This document shows, piece by piece, positions 27,589-37,556 of a DNA stretch of 64,000 nucleotides. The notes under the pieces were generated by a model. The model was not told the DNA's origin. It saw nothing but the letters and a program-made list of their open reading frames with translations, and searched no databases. Both the position numbers and the translations under genes were made by a program. The DNA is from CAVVGZ01 sp963747965. Lineage in GTDB: Bacteria; Chloroflexota; Anaerolineae; Anaerolineales; Anaerolineaceae. Location of the stretch: positions 186,001 through 250,000 of the forward strand of contig CAVVGZ010000004.1 of assembly GCA_963747965.1 (NCBI GenBank), in the 5' to 3' direction. Position 1 is the stretch's first letter, and each line of letters begins with the position of its first letter.

Positions 27589-28106
27589 GATTCACCCCAT
27601 TCCTCCCAAAAGGTAACCTTATCAATATTAATACTCCTGGGTTTTCTTGGCTCATCTAAAGACTCACCCACTGCAACAATCAGCACCGGCAGGATATTCT
27701 CCGGGAGGTTCAGGTAGATGGCTACCCCTTTTTTATGGTAGGAACCGATCGGCCTGGTGCCAAGCCCGATGGAATGCGCCATGATTAGACAATTTTGCAA
27801 AGCAGACCCTATTCCCATCCAGGTATATTCCGGTATTTGTGGCTCACCTGTTTGCGGATTCGTGCCGGTCCGGATGCAGAAAATGATCATGGCAGCAGGA
27901 TGACCAATCAATCCCGGGGACAGGGACCTCAAGGATTTTAATTTAATTGGGTCGGTGACAATTCCAAACATCCAGTTTTGAGCGTTACTGGCGGTAGGAG
28001 CCCTTACTGCGGCTTCGATGAGTTGTTTGAGGGATTCAACTGGAATTGGATTTTGTTTAAATAGTCTTGTACTTTGCCGGGTATAGATTGCCTCAACGAC
28101 TTCCAT
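27585..28106 (-). CDS. Nitroreductase-family flavoprotein
   Basis: A 173-residue FMN-dependent nitroreductase-fold protein. The N-terminal TRQSTRLFKQNPIP holds the FMN phosphate-binding Arg/Ser; AAVRAPTASNAQNWMF is the second FMN block; the C-terminal part has LPENILPVLIVAVGESLD. GAGGAGG precedes the ATG. The natural oxidant is unknown (quinone, nitro compound or flavin). A TTGTCA / TAAAAT promoter lies upstream. Confidence 0.9.
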   Translation of the reverse strand: MEVVEAIYTRQSTRLFKQNPIPVESLKQLIEAAVRAPTASNAQNWMFGIVTDPIKLKSLRSLSPGLIGHPAAMIIFCIRTGTNPQTGEPQIPEYTWMGIGSALQNCLIMAHSIGLGTRPIGSYHKKGVAIYLNLPENILPVLIVAVGESLDEPRKPRSINIDKVTFWEEWGES

Positions 28107-28138
28107 AATCCTCCTCTCCTGAAATCGTGTGGAAAATT

Positions 28139-28167
28139 ATTTTAAGAAAAACATTTGTACATGACAA
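28139..28167 (-). promoter_or_regulatory. Promoter of nitroreductase operon
   Basis: On the minus strand TTGTCA (28162-28167), a 17-nt spacer and TAAAAT (28139-28144), about 33 nt before the nitroreductase ATG at 28106. Confidence 0.5.
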
Positions 28168-28187
28168 ATTTATACTATAAGAAGTGA

Positions 28188-28436
28188 TTAATTTCTATAT
28201 AATCCGGCTCCTTCAAAAAACCAGGCCAACTCATTCAATAGAAAAAATCCAACAATAATAACCATAATCATCAATGATGGATCATCCAATCGATAATAAC
28301 CTGGTTTCAACCTGGTAAAAAAATCCCCGCCTTCAGGATAAACTTTGATAAAATAAAGGGATGGTCTTACAAAATTGCGGGACTTAAGTTTGATATTGAA
28401 AAGGAATCCATCCACACGCAATCGAGTGACAACCAA
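28188..28436 (-). CDS. Doubtful small membrane protein
   Basis: An 82-codon open frame starting at TTG, with one hydrophobic helix near its C-terminus (SLMIMVIIVGFFLLNELAWFF). There is no ribosome site and I recognise no family. It lies in the 370-nt gap between the nitroreductase and lpdA genes and overlaps the likely nitroreductase promoter only upstream. It could be a genuine small protein or non-coding DNA. Confidence 0.2.
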   Translation of the reverse strand: MVVTRLRVDGFLFNIKLKSRNFVRPSLYFIKVYPEGGDFFTRLKPGYYRLDDPSLMIMVIIVGFFLLNELAWFFEGAGLYRN

Positions 28437-28480
28437 TCATTAAAATTATTAAGATCAAAAACCGATTATCGAGGAAAACC

Positions 28481-29879
28481 ATGAAAGAATATGATGTAAT
28501 TGTTATCGGAGCAGGACCTGGCGGATATGTATGCGCAATTCGCGCCTCACAACTTGGATTAACAACCGCAATCATCGATAAGCAATACCTGGGTGGTGTC
28601 TGTTTAAATGTGGGCTGCATCCCATCCAAAGCCTTGCTCAAAAATGCCGAGGTGGCCCATACATTGAGGGAGAAAGGGAAGGAATTCGGATTTTCCTTTG
28701 ATAACCTTCAGTTGGATTACGGCTCGGCTGTAAAGCGCAGCAGGCAGGTTTCCAACCGCCTTGTGAAAGGCGTAGGATTCTTGATGAAAAAAAATAACAT
28801 CGATGTCCACATGGGAGAGGCACACATCCTTTCCAGGGATACGGTCCGGGTAAAGGACAGCAGCGGCCAGGAAAGTGAAATAAAAGCGAAAAATATTGTG
28901 GTTGCCACTGGATCCACACCTGCAGCCATCCCCGGGGTTGTGATTGACGGGGAAAAAATACTTACATATCACGAAGCTATATTACAGGAAAAAAGACCAG
29001 ACTCGGTTGTGATTATCGGCGCCGGGGCTATTGGTGTAGAATTCGCCACCATTTGGAATTCCTATGGGACCCAGGTGACAATTGTTGAGATGCTTCCCCG
29101 TGATAGTCCCATTAGAAGATGAGGAGATCTCGGCTGAACTTGCGAAAGCACTTTCCAGAAAGAACATTAATATTCTTACAAATCATAAAGTACTCTCCTT
29201 GAAAGCTGCCGATACGGGTGTCTCGGTTGTTGTTTCCAGCGAAGGCGAGGAAAAAATATTGGAAGCAGACCAGGCTCTTGTAGCAATCGGTTTCAAACCC
29301 AATTCAAAGGATTTAGGTTTGGAACAAGTTGGTGTAAAAATCTCTCCAAGGGGATTCATTGAAATAGATGACGGTATGGCCACCAGTGTTGAGGGAATTT
29401 ATGCCATTGGCGATGTAACCGGAAAATTTCTCCTGGCACATATCGCTTCTGCACAAGGTATTCTGTGCGCCGAAAATATTGCCGGTATTGCCTTCCATCC
29501 CCTTAATTACACGAATACCCCAAGGGCAACCTACTGCCAGCCGCAGGTGGCTTCCTTTGGTCTTACAGAAAAACAGGCAGTTGAAATGGGAAAGGAAATC
29601 AAGGTTGGTCGATTCCCATTCCAGGCAAATGGCAAAGCCCTGGGTCTGGGAGATTATGGTGGTTTCGTAAAAATAATCACCGATGCGCAGTATGGTGAAA
29701 TACTTGGGGCACATATGATAGGGCCGGAAGTCACTGAACTGCTCCCGGAACTTACCCTTGCGCAAATGATGGAAATCACAACAGCAGAAATCGCCCGCAA
29801 TGTGCACGCCCATCCCACGCTCTCCGAAACGTTGATGGAAGCTGCACATGACGCTGAAGGACATGCCATTCAGATGTAG
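28481..29879 (+). pseudogene. lpdA: Dihydrolipoamide dehydrogenase gene, interrupted by a single-base frameshift
   Basis: The first part (28481 to about 29101) encodes FAD-binding VIGAGPGGYVCAIRA, the redox disulphide GGVCLNVGCIPSK and the start of the NAD domain. An extra G at about 29102 ends the frame after EMLPRD. Removing it joins EMLPR to IVPLEDEEISAELAK in the second frame, which runs to 29879 with AIGDVTGKFLLAHIA and the C-terminal HPTLSE active-site His. The joined protein is about 465 residues, of family length. All catalytic parts survive, so an assembly error or very recent mutation is likely. RBS GAGGAAA precedes the ATG. Confidence 0.9.
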
Positions 29880-29902
29880 CCTCACCTTTGGATATCAGGC
29901 CG

Positions 29903-29929
29903 CCCCGCCCGGATTGGGCGGGGTTTTTT
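29903..29929 (+). terminator. Rho-independent terminator after lpdA
   Basis: Stem CCCCGCCC / GGGCGGGG (29903-29910 and 29916-29923) with a 5-nt loop, followed by six T. It separates lpdA from secA. Confidence 0.92.
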
Positions 29930-30003
29930 ATTGGAGCCAGGTATTGCTTCGTATGGGATTTCTGTAATACAAAAAATAGATAAGAAGTTGATCTTATGGA
30001 TTA

Positions 30004-30012
30004 TGCTATAAT
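30004..30012 (+). promoter_or_regulatory. Extended -10 promoter of secA
   Basis: TGCTATAAT (TGn plus a consensus -10 at 30007-30012), 21 nt before the secA ATG, with AAAGGGA as ribosome site. No strong -35. Confidence 0.6.
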
Positions 30013-30033
30013 TTTTCACCAGAAAGGGACCCT

Positions 30034-33000
30034 ATGTTACAGAATATTGTCCGTGTTTTGGGTGGAGACCCAAATAAAAAAGAAATCGAAAAGTATGCCC
30101 TATTATCGGATGAGATCAACCAGTACGAGGCAGAATTTGAAAAACTCAACGATGAACAGCTCCGGGAGAAAACCGGGGAATTTCGCAATCGATTAGCTGA
30201 AGGGGAAACCCTGGATGATATCCTTATTGAAGCCTTCGCAGCAGTAAGGGAAGCCAGCAAGCGCACTATCGGCCTCCGTCATTATGACATCCAGATGATC
30301 GGAGGCATCACCCTTCATAAAGGGAAAATCGCAGAAATGCGCACCGGCGAGGGGAAAACCCTGGTAGCTACCCTGCCATTGTACCTGAATGCTCTAAAAG
30401 GCCTGGGGGTACATCTTGTAACCGTAAATGATTACCTGGCACGGCGCGATGCACGCTGGATGGCACCCGTTTACAATGCATTGGGTATGACGGTTGGTGT
30501 ACTGCAGATGACGGCGCGGTCCGAAGAGTCTCGCAGTGCATTTCTCGTGGATTTGGAAAAAATATCCAGCCTGGAAGACCAGCACCAACTTCGCAGCGTA
30601 CATCGCAGCCAGGCATACCAGGCAGATATCACTTATGGGACAAACAGCGAATTTGGTTTTGATTATTTGCGGGACAATCTCACGATGCGCCTGATAGATC
30701 GTGTTCAGCGAAAGCATTATTTCGCAATTGTAGATGAAGTCGATAATATCTTGATTGATGAGGCGCGCACCCCGCTGATAATCTCTGGCCCCTCACAAGA
30801 TGAATCCGAATATTACTACCGGATGTCGCAGATCGTCCGCCAGCTACAGCCTGAAGATTATGAAATCAATGAGCGTGACCGCAATGTTACCTTATCTGAA
30901 ATTGGCGAATCCCACGTAGAGGAATTGCTTCAGGAACCCCTGCGTGATCCCGAACGACCGGAAGATATTACCCCGGAACAGGCACGATTACTCGGACACC
31001 TTGAACAGGCCTTAAGAGCCCAGTTCCTATTCAAAAGAAACAAGGATTATATCGTCCAATCCGGTAAAGTGATTATCGTGGATGAATTTACAGGTCGCTT
31101 AATGCCGGGCAGGCGCTGGTCTGAGGGGCTTCACCAGGCTGTCGAGGCAAAAGAAGGCGTCAAGGTCGAACCGGAAAATATCACTTACGCTACGATCACA
31201 TTGCAGAATTATTTCCGGATGTACGAGAAACTGGCTGGAATGACGGGAACTGCATTAACAGAAGCAGAAGAGTTCCATAAAATTTACACGATCGATGTGC
31301 TGCCAATCCCAACAAACCTGGAATATGAAGCCTCGAAACCCGGTTCAAAACTATTTCTGGCAGATGGGCGTGATGAAAATAATTATAAATATTCCTATTA
31401 CGCTGAACGCGGGGATATCCAAAAGAATCCCATCTATTGGAAACGAAAAGACTTTACCGATGTTGTTTACCGAAGTCATGAAGCAAAATTGAGGTCAATT
31501 ACCCAGGAGATTATCCGGTTGCATATCCTTGGCAGGCCCCAGCTGGTAGGAACTACATCTGTTGAAAGTTCAGAAAACTTATCCCAGCGCCTTTCCGCCG
31601 ATACCATCCGCCGCCAGATCCAGGTATTATTGATCCGCCAGGCATGGATGGAAAAATACAATTTGGAATTCATTGAGAAGGAAATTCCTGAACTTGCCCC
31701 TCTAAATAAACCCATAAAAGACCTCGATAACAATGCCATGCGCCAGCTTGCCAGGGGTCTTGGTATCTCATTAAATCCAGAAGAACCAATCAACCTTCAA
31801 AGACTGTTGAAAATACTAAATTTGGATGAGGAACATACCGGCAGGTTGGTTCAGGTTCTGCAAGGCGGGATACCGCACCAAGTCCTTAATGCCCGCAAAC
31901 ATGATACTGAATCTCAAATTATTGCAAATGCCGGTAGATTTGGAGCTGTCACCATTGCAACCAATATGGCAGGGCGCGGCGTGGATATCAAGTTGGGCGG
32001 AGAACTCCCCGAAGATTTAATTGCAGATATCAATCGCGTATTGAACCGGGCGGGATTCGAGGCATATGAAATGACCAATGACCAACGCCGGGAAAAGTTA
32101 ATTGAACTCGATGAAGAAGAATATGGCATCTATGATGAATCTGTTAAAACATTTCTCCAGAAAGTAGGGGAAATGGAAAAAGTGCGCCAGTTAGGCGGCC
32201 TCCATGTGATCGGTTCAGAGCGTCATGAAGCCCGGCGGATTGACAATCAGCTCAGGGGTAGAGCAGCCCGCCAGGGAGATCCAGGATCGTCCAGATTTTA
32301 TCTCTCCCTGGAAGATGACCTGATGCGGTTATTTGGTGGTGGGCAGGTGGAAGGCTTGTGGAAACGCATCATGATCGATGAAAGCCAGCCGTTGGAAATG
32401 AATATACTGGGCCGCCTGGTTGAACAATCCCAAGAACGTGTTGAGGGAGCCAATTTTGATATCAGAAAACACCTGCTTGAATATGATGATGTCCTGAACA
32501 GCCAGCGCAAACGTATTTATTCCCAGAGGGATATGGTCTTTTCCAAAGAAAATCTAAATGAAGACATACTGGAGATGCTGCAGGTTGAGCTTAAAAAACG
32601 AATACCAGAATCCCTGGCAGATGAAGAAGGTCCATGGAAGCTGATGGCTTTTTTAGAGGAGATCCAACCAGCCTTCTTTTTTGACTCAATCACATTTCCG
32701 GCATTTTCACAAAAGGTACTTGTCGAAGATATTCGGGACAAACTTACAAAAAAATCGATTAGTAAAGAATTCCTCATGTCTGTCATGATGGAGACGGCGG
32801 AACGGGCGGTAAATGCCGAGGAAGATCATGTTACGCGTAGTGCTGCAAAAATCCTGGATAAAACAGCAGATACCCTGCAGGAAAATTTACGGGAACGCTT
32901 TGACAATCTGGACATCTTTATTGAGAATTTGAATGAAGCGGACGAGAACGAGGAACAGCCAAGGCGAACCCCTGATCTTTTAGAAGAGCTCACAAATCTC

Positions 33001-34086
33001 GTTCGGGTGCGCATCAATCTATCAGCAAGCCAGCTAGAGAAATTGGCGGATTCGGATCCTGCAATAAAGAATATGGTTCGTGTTCAGATCGAAAATGCTC
33101 TGCTCACTGTCAGTATAAACCGGTTAATTGGCGCAGTTGAGCGGAGGTTGGAAGAAAACCTAAATCTCAAAACAGCCGACCTGGTTGGGATTCCCTGGCA
33201 GGATATCGCAAATCGCATTCTCCAATCCATTGGACAGGTATTTGAACAGCGCCGGGAACGTTTTTTTGGTGAACAAGGGCAAGTAAAACGTGACCTGCAG
33301 TCTGAAATTGAAAAAATATCCATTGATGAAATGGACGAACGGATGCTCAGTAATTTGATGATTGTCATGGCTCAGGGTACCCGTTATGGATTTGATTCAA
33401 AAACCCACCAAAAAACAGCTCAACGCTTCATGAGGATAAGCAATTTTTACCTGGCTGCCCATATTATCGAAAGTGAAACAATACCGGTGGTAATTGACCG
33501 GGTGATCGAACACCTTAGTAAGGCGTTAGAGATGCTTCAGGAAGCGCGCGGCCAGGCAGCCTGGCAACAAATTTTCCAGGCCAATGCCACATTAATTCAA
33601 TTAGATCAAAGTGTTCAGGACAAAATTAAGACAAGGCTGGGTAGTGATCATTTTCAGGAGATCTCCAATACCCCGCCGATGGAGTTAGAAGAAAATGATC
33701 GTTTCCAAATCAGAGACATACTCGGCAGCCACCTCCAGAATGAAGCCTACCGCGAATTATTACTTCGCACAATTTCCGATCAATGGGTGGAATACCTGAC
33801 AAAGGTGGAAGCTCTCCGGGTATCCATAGGTCTCGAAGCATATGGCCAGCGCGACCCTCTGGTTCAATACAAGAGCAAGGCAACGGAGATGTTCCAGGGG
33901 CTATTGGGTGAAATCAGGATGGCTGTCATACGCCATGTTTTCACCTTTCACACCAGGAGATCCACCGGAGCGCCTGTTGAGCAATCCAGAGCTGAATCAC
34001 AACCTTCTGCCTCCGAATCGGCAGCAGCGGTACGAAATCTTCAGGATACAAAGTCAAAGAGACACAAACATCGCAAACGCCATTAA
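30034..34086 (+). CDS. secA: Preprotein translocase ATPase SecA with large insertions
   Basis: A 1350-residue SecA, against the usual 800-950. The motor is intact: Walker A RTGEGKTLVA, DEVDNILIDEARTPL, NBD2 with TNMAGRGVDIKLGG and GRAARQGDPGSSRF. Two parts are enlarged. In NBD2 about 90 residues separate SSENLSQRL from HQVLNARKHD. In the helical scaffold about 430 residues, against about 145 in E. coli, separate LLEYDDVLNSQRKRIYSQRD (near 815) from GLEAYGQRDPLVQYK (near 1260), so roughly 290 are extra. The insert is charged and helical. The C-terminus is basic (KRHKHRKRH) and lacks the usual Cys-rich SEC-C zinc motif, so membrane or SecB contacts may differ. Confidence 0.96.
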   Translation: MLQNIVRVLGGDPNKKEIEKYALLSDEINQYEAEFEKLNDEQLREKTGEFRNRLAEGETLDDILIEAFAAVREASKRTIGLRHYDIQMIGGITLHKGKIAEMRTGEGKTLVATLPLYLNALKGLGVHLVTVNDYLARRDARWMAPVYNALGMTVGVLQMTARSEESRSAFLVDLEKISSLEDQHQLRSVHRSQAYQADITYGTNSEFGFDYLRDNLTMRLIDRVQRKHYFAIVDEVDNILIDEARTPLIISGPSQDESEYYYRMSQIVRQLQPEDYEINERDRNVTLSEIGESHVEELLQEPLRDPERPEDITPEQARLLGHLEQALRAQFLFKRNKDYIVQSGKVIIVDEFTGRLMPGRRWSEGLHQAVEAKEGVKVEPENITYATITLQNYFRMYEKLAGMTGTALTEAEEFHKIYTIDVLPIPTNLEYEASKPGSKLFLADGRDENNYKYSYYAERGDIQKNPIYWKRKDFTDVVYRSHEAKLRSITQEIIRLHILGRPQLVGTTSVESSENLSQRLSADTIRRQIQVLLIRQAWMEKYNLEFIEKEIPELAPLNKPIKDLDNNAMRQLARGLGISLNPEEPINLQRLLKILNLDEEHTGRLVQVLQGGIPHQVLNARKHDTESQIIANAGRFGAVTIATNMAGRGVDIKLGGELPEDLIADINRVLNRAGFEAYEMTNDQRREKLIELDEEEYGIYDESVKTFLQKVGEMEKVRQLGGLHVIGSERHEARRIDNQLRGRAARQGDPGSSRFYLSLEDDLMRLFGGGQVEGLWKRIMIDESQPLEMNILGRLVEQSQERVEGANFDIRKHLLEYDDVLNSQRKRIYSQRDMVFSKENLNEDILEMLQVELKKRIPESLADEEGPWKLMAFLEEIQPAFFFDSITFPAFSQKVLVEDIRDKLTKKSISKEFLMSVMMETAERAVNAEEDHVTRSAAKILDKTADTLQENLRERFDNLDIFIENLNEADENEEQPRRTPDLLEELTNLVRVRINLSASQLEKLADSDPAIKNMVRVQIENALLTVSINRLIGAVERRLEENLNLKTADLVGIPWQDIANRILQSIGQVFEQRRERFFGEQGQVKRDLQSEIEKISIDEMDERMLSNLMIVMAQGTRYGFDSKTHQKTAQRFMRISNFYLAAHIIESETIPVVIDRVIEHLSKALEMLQEARGQAAWQQIFQANATLIQLDQSVQDKIKTRLGSDHFQEISNTPPMELEENDRFQIRDILGSHLQNEAYRELLLRTISDQWVEYLTKVEALRVSIGLEAYGQRDPLVQYKSKATEMFQGLLGEIRMAVIRHVFTFHTRRSTGAPVEQSRAESQPSASESAAAVRNLQDTKSKRHKHRKRH

Positions 34087-34100
34087 CCAGCAATTAATTT

Positions 34101-34109
34101 TGATATAAT
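34101..34109 (+). promoter_or_regulatory. Extended -10 element after secA
   Basis: TGATATAAT (TGn plus TATAAT at 34104-34109). It could start a long leader for the S1 gene; the promoter at 34228-34256 is stronger. Confidence 0.35.
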
Positions 34110-34227
34110 TGGAGGGGAATAAATAATATTATTTAGAAAGAAACTATCTTCAAAAATGAATGGATATTTGCCTGTTAATGTGAAAGGATGATTAATTCCG
34201 TGAAAATTAAAGTGAAATTAATCGGGG

Positions 34228-34256
34228 TTGTCAATAAACCGTTTCACATATATAAT
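34228..34256 (+). promoter_or_regulatory. Near-consensus promoter of the S1 gene
   Basis: TTGTCA (34228-34233), a 17-nt spacer and TATAAT (34251-34256). It predicts a leader of about 30 nt holding CGGAG before the ATG at 34294. Confidence 0.75.
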
Positions 34257-34293
34257 CCTTCATAACTTTTTAATATATCGGAGAATAATAAGA

Positions 34294-35568
34294 ATGACAG
34301 AAGCGCCAAACGCCCCGCTTACGCAGGATAATACGCCGAACGAAAATAATAATAACCTTGAAAACATGGCTTCTTTGCTGGAAAAAGAAGGTATGGATTT
34401 TGAGTTTCCAAAACAAGGTGAGATTCGGAAGGGCGTGATTGCCAGCATCACCTCATCAGAAATTTTAGTCAGTATAGGAACCAAATCCGAGGGATTGATC
34501 ACTGGTAAGGAGTTTGAGAATATCCCCAGGGAAGATTTGGAGAAATTGAAAGAAGGCCAGGAGATTCCCGTTTTTGTTGTCACTCCTGAAGATCAGAATG
34601 GCAACCTGATTCTTTCATTCTCCCGGGGATTGGAAGAGGAAAGCTGGGCAAAAGCCACCCAGTATTTAAACTCAAAAGAGTCTTATAAGAGCACCATTGT
34701 CGGCTATAACAAGGGCGGCCTGATTGTTCAAATGGATTCATTACGCGGGTTTATTCCTGCCTCACAAATAAGCCTTTCACGGCGCGCAAATGTTACCGGA
34801 GATACACCGGAAGAGCGTTGGAGTAACATGGTTGGCCAGGAAATTGAATACCGGGTCATCGAAGTTGATCAGGAACGCAGGCGGCTAATCCTTTCCGAAC
34901 GTGCAGCCAGCACAGAAACGCGTGAATCCATCAAAGATCGGGTAATAGATGGTCTGAAACCTGGTGATATCAAGACCGGAAAAGTTACCAGCCTGGCCGA
35001 TTTCGGCGCTTTTGTCAATATTAGCGGCGCGGATGGTCTTGTGCATCTGTCAGAGATTTCCTGGGAAAGAATCAACCATCCAAAAGATGTTCTTGCAATC
35101 GGCCAGGAAGTACAGGTAAAAGTGATCTCGATTGATGATGAGAAAAAGCGTATCGGTCTCTCGATCCGCCAGCTCCAGGAAGACCCCTGGAAAATGAGGA
35201 TTGATAAGTTTCAGGTCGGCCAACTGGTCGAAGGGACCATCACTCGCCTGACTAAGTTTGGTGCATTTGCCAGGTTAGAGGACGATCTTGAAGGATTGAT
35301 CCACATTTCTGAAATTTCCGATAAGCATATCGAGCATCCAAAAGAGGTTTTAAAGGAAGGGGACGTCCTTACACTAAGAATTATAAAAATATCTCCTGAA
35401 AAACACCGCATTGGATTAAGCCTGAAACGGGTTGATTCTATGGCATATGCAGATATGGACTGGCAGCATCTCCTGGAAGACGAGGTGTTTGATGAAATAG
35501 AATCTGATGACACTACCAGCCAGGTAAAGGACGTTAGCACGGACACAACGTCAGACCAGGTAGAATAA
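34294..35568 (+). CDS. rpsA: S1 RNA-binding domain protein (ribosomal protein S1-like)
   Basis: A 424-residue protein with four S1 OB-fold repeats, starting near residues 27 (GEIRKGVIASITSSEILVSI), 115, 195 (GKVTSLADFGAFVNISGADG) and 280 (GTITRLTKFGAFARLEDDLE). Repeats three and four are the most canonical, each with a G-LVHLSEIS or G-LIHISEIS ending. An acidic, Thr-rich tail follows. It probably binds mRNA on the ribosome as S1 does; four repeats instead of six is typical outside Proteobacteria. I chose ATG 34294 because CGGAG lies just before it; a longer frame from 34228 begins within the promoter. Confidence 0.93.
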   Translation: MTEAPNAPLTQDNTPNENNNNLENMASLLEKEGMDFEFPKQGEIRKGVIASITSSEILVSIGTKSEGLITGKEFENIPREDLEKLKEGQEIPVFVVTPEDQNGNLILSFSRGLEEESWAKATQYLNSKESYKSTIVGYNKGGLIVQMDSLRGFIPASQISLSRRANVTGDTPEERWSNMVGQEIEYRVIEVDQERRRLILSERAASTETRESIKDRVIDGLKPGDIKTGKVTSLADFGAFVNISGADGLVHLSEISWERINHPKDVLAIGQEVQVKVISIDDEKKRIGLSIRQLQEDPWKMRIDKFQVGQLVEGTITRLTKFGAFARLEDDLEGLIHISEISDKHIEHPKEVLKEGDVLTLRIIKISPEKHRIGLSLKRVDSMAYADMDWQHLLEDEVFDEIESDDTTSQVKDVSTDTTSDQVE

Positions 35569-35586
35569 TTTTCGATGGAATACATA

Positions 35587-35615
35587 AGGGCGCACCGGAC
35601 CGGGTGCGCTCTTTT
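35587..35615 (+). terminator. Rho-independent terminator after the S1 gene
   Basis: Stem GCGCACC / GGTGCGC (35590-35596 and 35603-35609) with a 6-nt loop, followed by TCTTTT. It lies immediately before the ribosome site of the dipeptidase gene, so read-through is needed if they share a promoter. Confidence 0.85.
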
Positions 35616-35630
35616 CTATGGAGACCAAAA

Positions 35631-36731
35631 ATGCGCTTGTTAATAGATGCCCACCAGGACCTGGCGTATAACATCATGAATTTTGATCGCAACTATACCC
35701 TGTCTGCCGCAGAAATTCGGAAGGGTGAAGTTGGCACATCGATCCCCGGTAGAAATGGTGACAGCCTGTTAGGCTGGCCGGATTATCAAAGAGGACAGGT
35801 CGCCGTACTTTTCGCCACAATATTTGCCTGCCCGGCCTCCCATAAAGTTGGTGACTGGGATAAAACGCTTTATCGGACGCCGATAGAGGCAAATAAAATC
35901 TACCGAAAACAGCTTGACATTTACAAGCGGCTGGTTGATGAACATCCGGATAAATTTCAAATGATTTTCACTCAAACAGAATTGGAAGCGTATCTCGCAC
36001 GATGGAATAAACCTGCGGAGAATAATCCTGAAAAGAATTACCCTGTTGGAATTGTTCTGCTAATCGAAGGTGCAGAAGGAATCTTGAATCCAGATGAGTT
36101 GTACGAGTGGTGGGAGTCAGGTGTACGTATCATTGGCCCGGCATGGTCTAAAACACGATTTTGCGGTGGTACACGTGCACCCGGACCAGTTACCAGAGAA
36201 GGATGGGAGCTATTTGAGGCAATGTCTGAAATAGGTTTTGGTTTAGATATATCCCACATGTCAGAAACCGCATCTATGGAGGCCATGGATGGTTACAAGG
36301 GTCCTATCCTGGCCAGCCATGCGAATTCAAGGGCAGTGCTAAAAATAGAAGATAACGACCGGCATTTATCTGACATACAAATTCAACGCCTCGTAGAACG
36401 GCAGGGCGTAATTGGAATCATCCCCCATAATCCCTTCCTATCCTCACGGTGGACAAAATACAGTCCAGGAAACACGGTCACCCTTGCCCATGTCGTGGAA
36501 CAGATTGATCATATTTGTCAGGCTGCCGGTAATGCATTGCATGTTGGATTCGGCACGGATTTTGACGGGGGATTTGGCCTCCAGTCTGTACCAGCAGAGA
36601 TCGATACAATCGCTGACCTGCAAAAAGTGGCTACAGGTTTAGCTGGTATGGGTTATACTGATATCGAAATCGATAACATTTTTGCCAATAACTGGAAAGG
36701 TCTTTTAAAGAGGATACTTCCTATAAAATGA
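35631..36731 (+). CDS. Membrane dipeptidase (M19, renal dipeptidase family)
   Basis: A 366-residue M19 dipeptidase-like TIM-barrel. Metal ligands: His and Asp in the N-terminal LIDAHQDLAYN (HxD), Glu in LLIEGAEG, His in DISHMSE and in ILASHANSRAV, and the late Asp in GFGTDFDGGFG. It probably cleaves dipeptides in the cytoplasm; no signal peptide is visible. ATG 35631 follows GGAGA; an upstream in-frame TTG/GTG at 35604 lies in the terminator. It overlaps the next gene by 4 nt. Confidence 0.9.
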   Translation: MRLLIDAHQDLAYNIMNFDRNYTLSAAEIRKGEVGTSIPGRNGDSLLGWPDYQRGQVAVLFATIFACPASHKVGDWDKTLYRTPIEANKIYRKQLDIYKRLVDEHPDKFQMIFTQTELEAYLARWNKPAENNPEKNYPVGIVLLIEGAEGILNPDELYEWWESGVRIIGPAWSKTRFCGGTRAPGPVTREGWELFEAMSEIGFGLDISHMSETASMEAMDGYKGPILASHANSRAVLKIEDNDRHLSDIQIQRLVERQGVIGIIPHNPFLSSRWTKYSPGNTVTLAHVVEQIDHICQAAGNALHVGFGTDFDGGFGLQSVPAEIDTIADLQKVATGLAGMGYTDIEIDNIFANNWKGLLKRILPIK

Positions 36732-37222
36732 CGAACGCGGATAATCCGAAGGAACCTTTCTTCCTTCCCGACCAACCCAGCCAGCCAACCAGCAAACCCT
36801 ATTCAACCAGGCGTATCCGTACAGGTTTAAGTATTACTTTAGTTGGATTAATAATGTTCCTGCTTGGAGCCCGACCTGGAATCTTCGGTCTCGATCGCAG
36901 TCCTGTTATTGGTTTTGTGCAGATTGCTGTGTTCCTGATTGGCCTGGCAATTATCTGCATAGGGGGGTATATCAGTCTCATGGCATTATGGAAAAATGAA
37001 CCGCCATCCATTGCTGCCGATATCGGGGTGAGAATGGTATCCACGGGATATGTCGTCGCAGTTTTCACCGGAATGGCGGATGTGTTTGGTTTTGGCAGCC
37101 ATCTTTTACCTGCGGTCCCCTATTTTGGCAGTTTGCAAGCACGCGGTGTGATGCTTGGGGAAGCCGTAATGGCTATTGGCTTCCTCTTACTAATCCCCTA
37201 TCACAAAATTCGCTCTGATTAA
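36728..37222 (+). CDS. Four-helix membrane protein of unknown function
   Basis: A 164-residue protein with a Pro-rich cytoplasmic N-terminus (about residues 1-30) and four hydrophobic helices (about 32-47, 60-85, 108-125, 138-157). I recognise no family. It starts within the dipeptidase stop (ATGA), so the two are co-translated. Confidence 0.75.
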   Translation: MTNADNPKEPFFLPDQPSQPTSKPYSTRRIRTGLSITLVGLIMFLLGARPGIFGLDRSPVIGFVQIAVFLIGLAIICIGGYISLMALWKNEPPSIAADIGVRMVSTGYVVAVFTGMADVFGFGSHLLPAVPYFGSLQARGVMLGEAVMAIGFLLLIPYHKIRSD

Positions 37223-37556
37223 TCATAATTTGCCGGATCTCCACAGAAACCCCGGAAAATTCCACACATTTTCCGCATTTCCACCGTGATACAATTTGAT
37301 TTCTATCCAGATATGCATCAGGATTTATGAGTATCGGGAATGTATTGGTACCTGAACACTTTTTATTAGATATCTATCTTTTTTTATAGGATACGAATCC
37401 ATTAAAGGAGCCATATCGTCACAAACCGGATGAAATCAGGAATATTTCAATGTTTACTGGTACTACAGATGAATCGGTCAAATCCTAATTCATATAAATG
37501 GATAGGATGAGTCCCGGTTCGAGAAATTACTCAAAATCCAAATTTATTGAGGAGCA
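37223..37556. other. Non-coding stretch before the M16 pair
   Basis: 334 nt without a gene. It ends in GAGGAG, the ribosome site of the M16 gene. A weak TTGGTA at about 37346 is followed by AT-rich sequence, but I cannot define a promoter; no terminator is visible for the upstream operon. Confidence 0.4.

Noticed and set aside
27298..28106. Toxin-antitoxin pair in the small gene next to the nitroreductase
   Set aside because: The 96-residue protein matches a DUF6092-like pattern and no toxin or DNA-binding motif is present.
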